NCBI GenBank assembly: GCA_015064855.1
Contig: SVRK01000007.1
Span: 1 to 60,286, forward strand
Length of the DNA stretch: 60,286 bases
Direction: 5' to 3'
Source: Oscillospiraceae bacterium
GTDB lineage: Bacteria; Bacillota; Clostridia; Oscillospirales; CAG-272
The position numbers and the translations under genes are program-made. The stretch's first letter is position 1; each line of letters begins with the position of its first letter. The notes beneath the pieces are model-generated. The model was not told where the DNA came from and searched no databases. It was given only the letters and a program-made list of their open reading frames with translations. This document shows positions 52,850-60,286 of the stretch, piece by piece.

Positions 52850-54775
52850 ATGAAATGCGTACATCTAGATTTTCACACGAGTCCCCTCATAGAAGGAATT
52901 GGTGAAAAATTTAATAAAGAAGAATTTGCAAAAACCTTAAAGAAAGCAAACGTTGATTCAATTACTGTTTTTGCTAAATGCCACCACGGCTATACATATT
53001 ATCCATCAACAGTTTCAACTATGCATCCGCATCTTAAATTTAACTTGTTGCAAGAGCAAATAGACGCTTGTCATAGTGTTGGAATAAAGGCGCCTATATA
53101 TATCACTATGGGCTGGTCACAAAAGGATGCATATGAGCATCCGGAATGGCAACACGTTGATTTTTGGACAAAAGCGCCTGTTCGCTTCGGAACAGTGCCA
53201 ACACCTGATATGGATCCGGAAACACCACTTTATGATTGCAGCTGGGCAACACTTTGTCCGGTTGGTGGATATAGTGAGCATTTAAAGGCAATCACCGAGG
53301 AGGTATGTCAGAAATTTGATGTTTCTGACGGCGTTTTCTACGATATTTGCTTTATGAAGGATGCTTGTGTTTGCGATGCATGTAAGGCGGGAATGAAGGA
53401 GCGTGGCTTGAATCCGGATAATTATGAAGATGCGCGCAAATATTATAGAGAAAAGCGTATAGAGTTTTTCACCGAATTAAACGAAATAGTTCACAAATAC
53501 AATAAGGATGCACATATATTCTATAATGGTGGAGCGGATATGAACCGACCTGAATATGGCGTTGTTCAATCTCACTTTGAGCTTGAGGATTTACCAACAG
53601 CTTGGGGCGGTTATGACTTTATGCCTATACGTGCTAAATATTTCGAAAAGTTTGGTAAGTTCTATCTTGGTATGACTGGCAAATTCCATCACGCATGGGG
53701 TGAGTTTGGAGGATTTAAAAACAAAGAAGCGTTAAGATACGAATGCGCTGATATGGTTAGTATTGGTGCTTCCATTTCAGTAGGAGACCATTTACATCCG
53801 AATGGACTTATTGATAAAAGTACGTATGATATAATTGGACATGCGTTTGATTATGTTACTAAAATCGAAAAGTATTCAGAAAACACCAAAGCATATACAG
53901 ATGTTGCTATTTGGATGGGTCACACTGATGGCGACCTTGGAGCATCAAAAATACTTCAAATCATGCATCTTGAATTTGATGCAATAGAGTCTGGAGACGA
54001 TTTGTCAAAATATAATCTCGTTATTTTGCCAGATAAGGTTAAATTAACAGAGGAAGATAAAAAAGCGCTTGTAGAATACACCAATAGAGGTGGAAAGATT
54101 GTATGTAGCTATGAAAGTGGCTTTGAAGAAATAGGAATTGAAAAAATTGAGCCATCAAAATTTGATATTGATTATATCGAATGTCCAATCGATGAGGTAA
54201 CTACACCATTCCTTTCATATGCAAGTGCATATAAGACAAAATGCAAAGCAGAAGTGTTGGCAACAGTAAGAGAGCCATACTTTAGCCGTACAGCTGGACA
54301 TTTCTGCGGACATAAGAACACACCATTTAAGGATGAGGTTGCAGAGTATCCTGCTCTTGTCAAAGCGGAAAATGTAATGTATTTTGCACATCCGATATTT
54401 TCATCTTATAATAGCACAGGAAACTACATTTTACAAAAATACATAATTCGCGCGATAGAAAATATATACGATAAGATTTTAAAGGTTGATAATTTCTATT
54501 CTTGCGGTAGAATAAGAATGAGAAAGAGCCTGGATAAATCATTCTATGCGCTTCACCTTTTGTATGCGCCACCGGTTAATCGCGGAAACGTATGTTTACT
54601 TGAGGATTTTCCGCGTGTTAGCGGCATTGAAATTGCGGTTAAAATAAATGAAGCTATAAAAAATATTGTAAATCCCGTTACAGGCGAGGAAATCTCTTTT
54701 ACGCAAGAAAACGGAGTAGTTAAGTTTATAGTTGATAATTTAGAGCTTCACAAGCTATTAATAATTAATTATTAA
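52850..54775 (+). CDS. GH151-like alpha-L-fucosidase (GHL6 domain plus trimerisation-like domain)
   Basis: A 641-residue protein. The N-terminus HLDFHTSPLIEGIGEKFNKEEFAKTLKKANVDSITVFAKCHHGYTYYPS matches the hypothetical glycosyl hydrolase 6 (GHL6) fold of GH151 fucosidases; the barrel continues with GVFYDICFMKDACVCDACKAGM at about residues 160-185, where the CVCDAC pattern is characteristic. Residues about 360-470 look like the beta-galactosidase trimerisation domain. There is no signal peptide, so it is cytoplasmic. Removal of L-fucose would supply FucU and FucI. The family is assigned from overall pattern and should be tested; the catalytic Asp/Glu cannot be fixed with certainty. Confidence 0.75.
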   Translation: MKCVHLDFHTSPLIEGIGEKFNKEEFAKTLKKANVDSITVFAKCHHGYTYYPSTVSTMHPHLKFNLLQEQIDACHSVGIKAPIYITMGWSQKDAYEHPEWQHVDFWTKAPVRFGTVPTPDMDPETPLYDCSWATLCPVGGYSEHLKAITEEVCQKFDVSDGVFYDICFMKDACVCDACKAGMKERGLNPDNYEDARKYYREKRIEFFTELNEIVHKYNKDAHIFYNGGADMNRPEYGVVQSHFELEDLPTAWGGYDFMPIRAKYFEKFGKFYLGMTGKFHHAWGEFGGFKNKEALRYECADMVSIGASISVGDHLHPNGLIDKSTYDIIGHAFDYVTKIEKYSENTKAYTDVAIWMGHTDGDLGASKILQIMHLEFDAIESGDDLSKYNLVILPDKVKLTEEDKKALVEYTNRGGKIVCSYESGFEEIGIEKIEPSKFDIDYIECPIDEVTTPFLSYASAYKTKCKAEVLATVREPYFSRTAGHFCGHKNTPFKDEVAEYPALVKAENVMYFAHPIFSSYNSTGNYILQKYIIRAIENIYDKILKVDNFYSCGRIRMRKSLDKSFYALHLLYAPPVNRGNVCLLEDFPRVSGIEIAVKINEAIKNIVNPVTGEEISFTQENGVVKFIVDNLELHKLLIINY

Positions 54776-54801
54776 TAAATTGTAAAAATCAACAAAAAGT
54801 A

Positions 54802-54830
54802 TTGACAATTAATTAAAATAGTATTACAAT
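54802..54830 (+). promoter_or_regulatory. Promoter of the small lipoprotein at 54863
   Basis: Consensus TTGACA, 17-base spacer, TACAAT, 33 bases before the start. Confidence 0.75.
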
Positions 54831-54862
54831 ATTATTAACAAAATTAAAAAGGAGAAACAACC

Positions 54863-55207
54863 ATGAAAAAGACAATCAAAATTACAGCGCTTATGATCGT
54901 TGTTGTATTGGCAGTATTTGCACTTGTTGCTTGCGGAAAAACTCTTTCCGGCGAGTATGTTGATGCTATTACAAATAATGTAACATACGAGTTCAGCGGC
55001 AAGAACTACACAAAGACTACCGACAACATTATTGGTGCTGACACTGTAGTTGAAGGTAAGTATGAAATCGACGAAGATGCTGGAACAATCACTTTCACAT
55101 ATGAGGTTGACGGTGAAGAAAAAACACAAACCGAAAGCTTTGTTGAAGGAACTGAAGGTGATGTTGAATACATCAAAATCGGTATTGTAAAGTTCAACAA
55201 GAAATAA
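54863..55207 (+). CDS. Small unknown lipoprotein
   Basis: A 114-residue lipoprotein: signal peptide of 23 residues with lipobox LVAC. The mature part alternates Thr, Glu, Val and Tyr (GEYVDAITNNVTYEFSGKNYTKTT...GTITFTYEVDGEEKTQTESF), as in a small beta barrel; no named family is recognised, although it resembles short Clostridial lipoproteins with a GKYxxDE pattern. It has its own promoter and a strong terminator, and AAGGAG before the ATG. Confidence 0.8.
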   Translation: MKKTIKITALMIVVVLAVFALVACGKTLSGEYVDAITNNVTYEFSGKNYTKTTDNIIGADTVVEGKYEIDEDAGTITFTYEVDGEEKTQTESFVEGTEGDVEYIKIGIVKFNKK

Positions 55208-55211
55208 TTTT

Positions 55212-55241
55212 AAAAAGGCTTTCGTAAGAAAGCCTTTTTTC
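55212..55241 (+). terminator. Terminator of the small lipoprotein gene
   Basis: AAAAAGGCTTTC / GAAAGCCTTTTTT with a four-base loop. Confidence 0.88.
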
Positions 55242-55245
55242 TTAT

Positions 55246-55279
55246 AAAAAATCCCTGCCGATTTGGCAGGGATTTAAAA
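55246..55279 (-). terminator. Terminator of the VTC-DUF4956 operon
   Basis: AAAATCCCTGCC / GGCAGGGATTTT, ending directly at the stop of the minus-strand DUF4956 gene; T-rich on the minus strand. Confidence 0.8.
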
Positions 55280-55975
55280 TTATAGATTTTCGGGGTTTTG
55301 GATAACCTTTGAGCAGAGAATATCAAGGTTGGCATTTCTTACTCTTATTTCATCAATAAAAGCTTTTTCGTCCTTTTCATTCTTCAAAACTATATCGTAT
55401 GTAAGTTGGAACAAAGTACCGAGGTTTTTGAGCTTTACCTTTTGCAAAACTGCTTTTGTTGTGTATTTTTCAAAAATATCGTCAAATAGGTCGTTGTAGT
55501 CAAGCTCTTCTGGAATAGTAATCTTTAAGGTTCTTCTTAATTTTGGTGATTCACCAAAGCGAGTTAGGGTGAAAATAATGCTGATTGCTTCAACAATAAT
55601 AACAAGTGAAACTGCAATCCAAATATAACCTAGACCCGATACTAAGCCGGCAGCCATAGCCAAGAAGATTTGGACAATTTCTCTTGACGTACCGGTTGCT
55701 GAACGGAATCTTGTAAGACCAAAGACGCCGCCAACCGCAATAGCTGCACCCATACTTCCACTAACAAGCATAATAAGTACGCAAACAATTGATGGTAAAA
55801 GCGCAATAGTAAATACAAGGCTCTTTGAAAAGTCGTTTTTGAACATATAGCAAAGTGCAATAACAATACCTAAGGCTAATGCTACGCCAACGCACAAAAA
55901 GAATTGCCAAGGCTTTTCTAGTCCTATTAGCTCATTTGTTAATTCGTCTCTAAAAATAGTGCTAACTACTGACAT
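55280..55975 (-). CDS. DUF4956 membrane protein
   Basis: A 231-residue protein with four spans in the first 140 residues (about 25-45, 50-70, 75-95, 105-135). The stretch GAAIAVGGVFGLTRFRSATGTSREIVQIFLAMAAGL is the DUF4956 signature. The C-terminal 90 residues are soluble and mixed alpha/beta (ITIPEELDYNDLFDDIFEKYTTKA). The function is unknown. It is 3 bases after the VTC gene and shares its transcript; this pairing recurs in bacteria, hinting at a joint role in polyphosphate formation or export at the membrane. Confidence 0.9.
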   Translation of the reverse strand: MSVVSTIFRDELTNELIGLEKPWQFFLCVGVALALGIVIALCYMFKNDFSKSLVFTIALLPSIVCVLIMLVSGSMGAAIAVGGVFGLTRFRSATGTSREIVQIFLAMAAGLVSGLGYIWIAVSLVIIVEAISIIFTLTRFGESPKLRRTLKITIPEELDYNDLFDDIFEKYTTKAVLQKVKLKNLGTLFQLTYDIVLKNEKDEKAFIDEIRVRNANLDILCSKVIQNPENL

Positions 55976-55978
55976 AAA

Positions 55979-56776
55979 TTACTCCATTTCTAATATAGAA
56001 TTTTCACTAATCTCTCCTAAAGTGGAAAGGTGCATATATTTCATCAAACTAGGGTTTGCAGTTGAAATAACGCTTGCATTTATTTGTTTTGCAAGCATAG
56101 TCTTATAGGCTGTACCTACCTTGGAAAATGATGTAGGATAGAGCTTCAATTTAGATAAAAGCTCTGCAAGCCAAAGTGGTGCGGTGTTTGGAACCTTTAA
56201 TTCCATAACGGTATAGCCATCAGGCAAAAGGCTTTCACCATATGAGCCCAATCTTAAATCAATATCGTAGTCTCGCCAAGTAATGTTTCTATCAAACGTA
56301 ACGCGTATATCACTTGTTTCGTTATAGAAAAATGCTTGTCTGTCATAGGAAAGATAAAATTTCGGCTCAATGCCTTTGTAAAAGTTAAGCAAATAATTAA
56401 TCTCCTTGGTTATTTGCTTATCATTTTCATTTATAATAGGATTTGCAATATGCTCAATAGCTTTAATATAAGGCATATGTATTCGTCTTTTGTAAACAAC
56501 AGAGTCGAATTTCCTTTTAACTTCTATAAAAGCAGTCGTATTATCATTCGGTACGCCGTAGGTTCTTAAACGAAGCTTTTCTTTAAATATAGGCTTGTCA
56601 ATAGAACGGGTTATAAGCAAAAACTCCGGTGTGTCATAATAAATATTGCAAATTGTTGTCTCACCATATTCGTCGGGTTTAAAATGCTTGTCGATTTCAG
56701 CCTTTAGGATTAAAAACTGCTCTGGATTTAAAAGGTACTTCTTTTCATATCGTTTAAAAGTAACACCGAAAGCCAT
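55979..56776 (-). CDS. VTC-domain polyphosphate polymerase-like protein
   Basis: A 265-residue VTC catalytic-domain protein, relative of yeast Vtc4, which makes polyphosphate from ATP in a beta-barrel tunnel. It has the expected basic tunnel residues: FKRYEKKYLLN (residues 7-17), IYYDTPEFLL, FKEKLRLRTYG near 66, AFIEVKRKFDSVVYKRR near 82, YDRQAFFY, TFDRNITWR and the metal-binding Glu in VMELKVP near 192. The start at 56776 follows AAAGGAGGGG. The following gene is DUF4956. Bacterial relatives are named from the domain; activity here is inferred. Confidence 0.9.
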   Translation of the reverse strand: MAFGVTFKRYEKKYLLNPEQFLILKAEIDKHFKPDEYGETTICNIYYDTPEFLLITRSIDKPIFKEKLRLRTYGVPNDNTTAFIEVKRKFDSVVYKRRIHMPYIKAIEHIANPIINENDKQITKEINYLLNFYKGIEPKFYLSYDRQAFFYNETSDIRVTFDRNITWRDYDIDLRLGSYGESLLPDGYTVMELKVPNTAPLWLAELLSKLKLYPTSFSKVGTAYKTMLAKQINASVISTANPSLMKYMHLSTLGEISENSILEME

Positions 56777-56799
56777 TCTATCCCCTCCTTTACTAGTTT

Positions 56800-56828
56800 A
56801 TAATACCATTTTTTTGGCAAAAAGTCAA
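56800..56828 (-). promoter_or_regulatory. Promoter of the VTC-DUF4956 operon
   Basis: Minus-strand TTGACT, 17-base spacer, TATTAT, 24 bases before the start. Confidence 0.65.
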
Positions 56829-56874
56829 TAGATATGTTTAAAATATAAAATTAGTGTAATATTAAGTCTAAATC

Positions 56875-56903
56875 TTGACATTTGAAAGTAAAAACAGTAA
56901 AAT
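56875..56903 (+). promoter_or_regulatory. Promoter of the DUF2974 gene
   Basis: Consensus TTGACA, 17-base spacer, TAAAAT. Confidence 0.75.
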
Positions 56904-56947
56904 TAAATAATGAATGAAGAACATAATTTTAGAACAAGGAATAACGA

Positions 56948-58111
56948 ATGACGAATATATTTGATTATTTAAAATGGAGAGGCGATATATCATTTAACGC
57001 ATATCCGTTAAATGAAATAGATTCACTTATTTTTTCCGAGCTTTCTTATATTCCGTTTGATAATATTGTTTCAAGCGATATTATGGGTGATGGTATATCC
57101 ATAAAGGAAATATATGATAAACATTTTAGTAATCCCAAAAAAACAATTAAAATTGGTGTATTGTTGCCAGAGGAGAAAATATTAGATTTAATAAAACTAG
57201 CATCATCGTGTGACAGATTTAAAGATGTTAAATTGCGCGGATATATAAACGATGTGGATTTAAAGCATGAAAAGCAGTTTTCAGCTATTTGCTTTGATAT
57301 GCCAAACGATGCGACGTATGTTGCGTTTAGAGGAACAGATGATACATTAATAGGCTGGAAAGAGAACTTTAATATGTCACTATTCACCCCCGTGCCTTCA
57401 CAAAAGGAAGCTATTGATTACCTAAACGCAGTGGGGAAAAGTAACGGAAGGCATTTATATGTTGGCGGACATTCAAAGGGCGGAAATCTTGCAATTTACT
57501 CTTCGTTTATGGCTGAAAATGAAGTGCAACAAAAAATCATTTCAATACACAATTTTGACGGCCCCGGTTTTAGATTTGGATTTTTAAAAAATGCAAGAAA
57601 GAATAGATTTCTCGTTGAAAAAGTTACAAACTTTTTGCCGGAGTCTGCAGTAATCGGTGCGATTTTTGATACAATAGGTAAAAGAGTGTATTTAAAGAGC
57701 AGAGTCAAAAACGGATTCCGTCAGCACGATGCTTTTACTTGGAAAATTGCATATACAAAAATAGAAAGAGCGCCGTCGCTTGCAAAATCTTCTATTCAAT
57801 TTCATAATTCGCTTGAAGAGTGGGTTGCCGATATGACAGAGGATGAAAAAAGGGACTTTGTAGAAGCTCTTTATAAGGTGTGTACAGCAAATGATTCTGA
57901 AACATTATCAGATATAATTTCTAACAAGTTCAAGTTTGTAAACGCTCTTTTTAAGGTTGATAAGAAAAGCAAAAAAACGATGTGGAAAAGCTTCACCGAC
58001 GTATTTAAGCGTTATCTCGGAATTGAGACTAATAAATCCACTAAGCTGACACAACACGACAAGGAAATACTGCAAAAAGCAAGCTTGATAGATAAAAACA
58101 AGAAAAAATGA
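56948..58111 (+). CDS. DUF2974 alpha/beta hydrolase-fold protein (lipase-like)
   Basis: A 387-residue protein. It starts TNIFDYLKWRGDISFNAYPLNEIDSLIFSELSYIPFD, the DUF2974 N-terminus. The lipase-like core has YVAFRGTDDTLIGWKENFNM at about residues 124-143 and the nucleophile elbow HLYVGGHSKGGNLAIYSS with Ser176. A possible acidic residue lies in the NFDGPGF loop, and a His is in KNGFRQHDAFTW. The last 100 residues are basic and helical. No signal peptide, so a cytoplasmic lipase or esterase. The substrate is unknown. Confidence 0.87.
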   Translation: MTNIFDYLKWRGDISFNAYPLNEIDSLIFSELSYIPFDNIVSSDIMGDGISIKEIYDKHFSNPKKTIKIGVLLPEEKILDLIKLASSCDRFKDVKLRGYINDVDLKHEKQFSAICFDMPNDATYVAFRGTDDTLIGWKENFNMSLFTPVPSQKEAIDYLNAVGKSNGRHLYVGGHSKGGNLAIYSSFMAENEVQQKIISIHNFDGPGFRFGFLKNARKNRFLVEKVTNFLPESAVIGAIFDTIGKRVYLKSRVKNGFRQHDAFTWKIAYTKIERAPSLAKSSIQFHNSLEEWVADMTEDEKRDFVEALYKVCTANDSETLSDIISNKFKFVNALFKVDKKSKKTMWKSFTDVFKRYLGIETNKSTKLTQHDKEILQKASLIDKNKKK

Positions 58112-58121
58112 TGAGTTTTAT

Positions 58122-58160
58122 AAAAAAGCACCCGAAAAAATTCTGTTTGGGTGCTTTTCT
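58122..58160 (+). terminator. Terminator after the DUF2974 gene
   Basis: AAAAAGCACCC / GGGTGCTTTTC with a long loop; the next promoter begins in its tail. Confidence 0.8.
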
Positions 58161-58188
58161 TGACAAAAATGAGTATTTGCTGTATAAT
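58160..58188 (+). promoter_or_regulatory. Promoter of the MutS-like gene
   Basis: Full consensus TTGACA-17-TATAAT. Confidence 0.85.
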
Positions 58189-58220
58189 ATATCTGTATTT
58201 TAAATAAACGAGGTATAAAA

Positions 58221-59828
58221 ATGCCAAATTTTGAGATAAGCTTGCTTTATCCAAGCAGTGAAGCAAGTGAAAAAAACGCACAAGGACTTGACAATCCTAA
58301 AATTTCTATGGAAACACTAGAAGCATTAGAGCTTGACTATGCTATTGAGCTTCAAAATAGTCGTCTTTGCGATATGTTTACTATGGATAAAGAGGTAATT
58401 GAATATAGACAAGAGGTTTTTAAGGATTTGCTTGAAAACGAGGGGCTTTGTACGCTTTTAAATAAGCTATGTCCCATTTTGAGTGATATTAGTGATTTAA
58501 GACGATTATCCTCTGAAAGCGATGCTACTGATTCTTATCTTTATTGCATTACTGAAATAGAGCTTTATATAACTGCTATCGAGCTTTTAAACGATGGGCT
58601 TTTGCCTATGAAGGATACTTTAAAAAGCTCTGCATTTATAAATCTTTACGAGCGTGTTTCGGAGTTAACCAAAAGCGAATATTACGCCGATTTAAATGTA
58701 CGTTTAAAAGAGCTTACCAAGCGAGTAAGAGAGGTTAAAAGCGTAACTATTGGAGTAAATCTTGATTCTCGCTTGCGTCCGGAAAGCGCAGGAGTTTTAA
58801 GTGTAAATAACGAATCGTTTAAATCTGGTGAGCTTCTTCAAAAAATTCTTCGCCTTGATTTCAAAAGCGATGAATACACGTGCATAGCATCACTTCAGCC
58901 ATTTAAAAAAGGGCAGAGTGACAATCAGCAATATGTATTAAATAATGCCTTTAACAATGCTTTAAATGATGTCTTTAAATCTTCTATGCGTTCTTGGAAA
59001 AGGGTTGTAAGCGCGTACGTTCTTGAAAATGCGGATTTCCTTATTAAGCTTTCCCCGGAGATAGAGTTTGTTACAAAGGCAACAGAGCTTATAAAAAACT
59101 TAAAGCAAGCAGAAAACCCACTTGTTTTTCCTGAAATTACAAGCTTTGAGGATAAGGTTTTTGACGTAAAGGGAATTTATAATCCTATTGTAGCTATGAA
59201 AACCGGCTCAAAAATGATTGAAAATGACTTTGCCTTTGATAAAAATGGAATGTTCTATGTTCTGACCGGACCAAATCGAGGTGGTAAAAGTGTTATAACA
59301 TGCGCCGTTGGTCACGTTTTTGCTCTTGCACAATTAGGCTTGCCTGTTCCTGCATCATACGCAAAAATAAGCGCAGTTGATGGTATTTTTACCCATTTCC
59401 CAACTAGTGCAGAGGATACAATTGATAAGGGTAGACTTGGCGAGGAGTGTGCGCGTCTTGACGAAATTTTCGAGGACGTGACAGAGAATAGCCTTGTTTT
59501 GCTTGACGAGTCACTTTCTTCTACAGGCTCATACGAGGCATCTTATATTGCTTCTGAAATTTTATCGGGGCTCTCTATTGTTGGTTGCCGTGGAATTTTT
59601 TCAACTCACCTTCACGAGCTTGGAATGATGATTGATGATATTAATGAAAAGACAAAATTTCAAGGTGGAGAAAGAATAGATACGTTAGTAGCAGGTATTT
59701 TCGAGGGTGAGAGAAGCTTTATAATTTCTCGTCAAAAGCCCGATGGAAAGAGCTATGCAAGGGATATTGCATCGAAATACGGTATATCACTTGATAAAAT
59801 AATAGAAAAAGTTAAAAAAAATAAATAA
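58221..59828 (+). CDS. MutS-family ATPase (MutS-like, without mismatch-recognition domain)
   Basis: A 535-residue MutS-related protein. The C-terminal ATPase has Walker A LTGPNRGGKSV (Lys356), the signature-like TSAEDTIDKGRLGEECARLDEI near 390-412, Walker B LVLLDESLSSTGS near 425, and STHLHEL near 463. Residues 1-300 are helical and resemble the lever and clamp domains; the N-terminal mismatch-binding domain with the Phe-x-Glu motif of MutS is absent, as is a Smr domain, so it is neither MutS1 nor MutS2 proper. Similar proteins are common in Firmicutes; the function is unknown. It has a single-gene operon. Confidence 0.88.
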   Translation: MPNFEISLLYPSSEASEKNAQGLDNPKISMETLEALELDYAIELQNSRLCDMFTMDKEVIEYRQEVFKDLLENEGLCTLLNKLCPILSDISDLRRLSSESDATDSYLYCITEIELYITAIELLNDGLLPMKDTLKSSAFINLYERVSELTKSEYYADLNVRLKELTKRVREVKSVTIGVNLDSRLRPESAGVLSVNNESFKSGELLQKILRLDFKSDEYTCIASLQPFKKGQSDNQQYVLNNAFNNALNDVFKSSMRSWKRVVSAYVLENADFLIKLSPEIEFVTKATELIKNLKQAENPLVFPEITSFEDKVFDVKGIYNPIVAMKTGSKMIENDFAFDKNGMFYVLTGPNRGGKSVITCAVGHVFALAQLGLPVPASYAKISAVDGIFTHFPTSAEDTIDKGRLGEECARLDEIFEDVTENSLVLLDESLSSTGSYEASYIASEILSGLSIVGCRGIFSTHLHELGMMIDDINEKTKFQGGERIDTLVAGIFEGERSFIISRQKPDGKSYARDIASKYGISLDKIIEKVKKNK

Positions 59829-59844
59829 TTTTTTAAATTTACTA

Positions 59845-59873
59845 TTGCATTTAAAAAAAGTCTGTGCTATAAT
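59845..59873 (+). promoter_or_regulatory. rpmB promoter
   Basis: TTGCAT, 17-base spacer, consensus TATAAT, about 53 bases before the start. Confidence 0.75.
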
Positions 59874-59925
59874 ACATAGCGTAATTTTGATAATTAGTCT
59901 TATCTACTTAAACGGAGGTGTAAAA

Positions 59926-60114
59926 ATGGCTATTTGTTCTGTATGCGGAAAAGGTGTTTCTTTTGGACACAACGTTTCTCACTCTAACCGCAAAACTAAC
60001 AGAGTTTGGAAACCAAATATCAGAAAAGTAAAGGCAGTTGTTGACGGTACAAACAAGACAGTTAACGTATGTTCTCGTTGTCTTCGTTCCGGCAAGGTTA
60101 CACGTGCTATCTAA
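59926..60114 (+). CDS. rpmB: 50S ribosomal protein L28
   Basis: A small 62-residue ribosomal protein of the large subunit. It reads MAICSVCGKGVSFGHNVSHSNRKTNRVWKPNIRKVKA, then VCSRCLRSGKV; the two CxxC pairs (CSVC, CSRC) mark the zinc-binding form of L28. The ATG at 59926 follows GGAGGTG; a longer frame upstream (to 59845) covers the promoter and is rejected. It is followed by a terminator and then the right-hand IS copy. Confidence 0.97.
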   Translation: MAICSVCGKGVSFGHNVSHSNRKTNRVWKPNIRKVKAVVDGTNKTVNVCSRCLRSGKVTRAI

Positions 60115-60123
60115 TTTTTGAAA

Positions 60124-60154
60124 AGTAAGACCGTATTTTTACGGTCTTTTTTCA
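60124..60154 (+). terminator. rpmB terminator
   Basis: AAGACCGTA / TACGGTCTT with TTTTTTC, six bases before the IS boundary. Confidence 0.85.
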
Positions 60155-60160
60155 TATAAT

Positions 60161-60286
60161 GGTGAATTATACTATCAAGTGCAACAGTAGATAAAAAAAG
60201 AAAGTTCATACGAAACTATGGTACAATTAAGGTAACCACACACAAAAAAGCACCAAAGGAGAATCGTATGAACTACAAACATTTTA
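60161..60286 (+). mobile_element. End of an IS30-like insertion sequence (right copy, facing out of the window)
   Basis: The exact reverse complement of 1-124 spans 60161-60284. It holds a leader, AAGGAG at 60256-60261 and an ATG at 60268, after which only six codons (MNYKHF) remain. The transposase is cut by the window end. Flanks inside the window differ from those of the left copy, as expected for two separate insertions of the same element. The family is provisional. Confidence 0.65.
60204..60273 (+). promoter_or_regulatory. Hairpin sequestering the transposase start codon (right copy)
   Basis: GTTCATACGA (60204-60213) and TCGTATGAAC (60264-60273) are exact complements. The 3' arm contains the start codon at 60268. 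Confidence 0.4.

Overview
The window is low-GC chromosomal DNA from a spore-forming member of the Bacillota, class Clostridia, most likely an uncultured gut lineage. The evidence is the complete spoIIA operon (spoIIAA-spoIIAB-sigF), an uninterrupted sigK, dipicolinate synthase subunits A and B, T-box-free but S-box, TPP and yybP-ykoY type leader RNAs, and strong GGAGG ribosome sites. About 25 sigma-A type promoters can be read, nearly all with an exact 17-base spacer. The host species cannot be named from sequence alone.

Both ends are the same 124-bp sequence in inverted orientation. Each carries the leader and first codons of an outward-facing transposase (IS30-like). The contig therefore probably breaks inside two copies of one insertion sequence.

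Layout. 1-10 kb: AI-2E family permease, guaB, ispE, polA, a TSCPD protein (minus strand), trmB, dpaAB, trmL. 10-15 kb: secA translationally coupled to two unknown multi-spanning membrane proteins. 15-22 kb: serC-serA, a P-type cation ATPase under a probable Mn2+ riboswitch with attenuator, a MATE transporter, and elongator tRNA-Met. Directly behind the tRNA lies a tandem pair of 166-bp structured repeats, each ending in a copy of the tRNA 3' end. 22-31 kb: small lipoproteins, a GDSL hydrolase, thiamine genes (thiN, TPP riboswitch, thiT), L-fucose isomerase and a nucleotidyltransferase. 31-37 kb: spoIIA operon, a GH20-like glycosidase with a DUF368 protein, SAM-I riboswitch and metK. 37-45 kb: recD2-comF-fucU-lipoprotein, ackA opposite tmcAL with overlapping promoters, DUF378, sigK. 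45-52 kb: a long operon DUF512-der-plsY-methyltransferase-luxS-mtnN-TIM barrel protein. 52-60 kb: SDR, GH151-like alpha-fucosidase, DUF4956 with a VTC-type polyphosphate polymerase, DUF2974 hydrolase, a MutS-like ATPase and rpmB.

Functional links. MetK, LuxS and MtnN form most of the activated methyl cycle. A GH151-like fucosidase, a GH20-like hexosaminidase, FucI and FucU, all without signal peptides, suggest cytoplasmic use of imported fucosylated and N-acetylhexosamine glycans such as mucin fragments. TmcAL would use acetate to modify elongator tRNA-Met, and both that tRNA and acetate kinase are encoded here. The strongest candidates for something undescribed are the tRNA-Met-linked structured tandem repeat and the secA-coupled membrane protein pair. 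Most of the rest is housekeeping.
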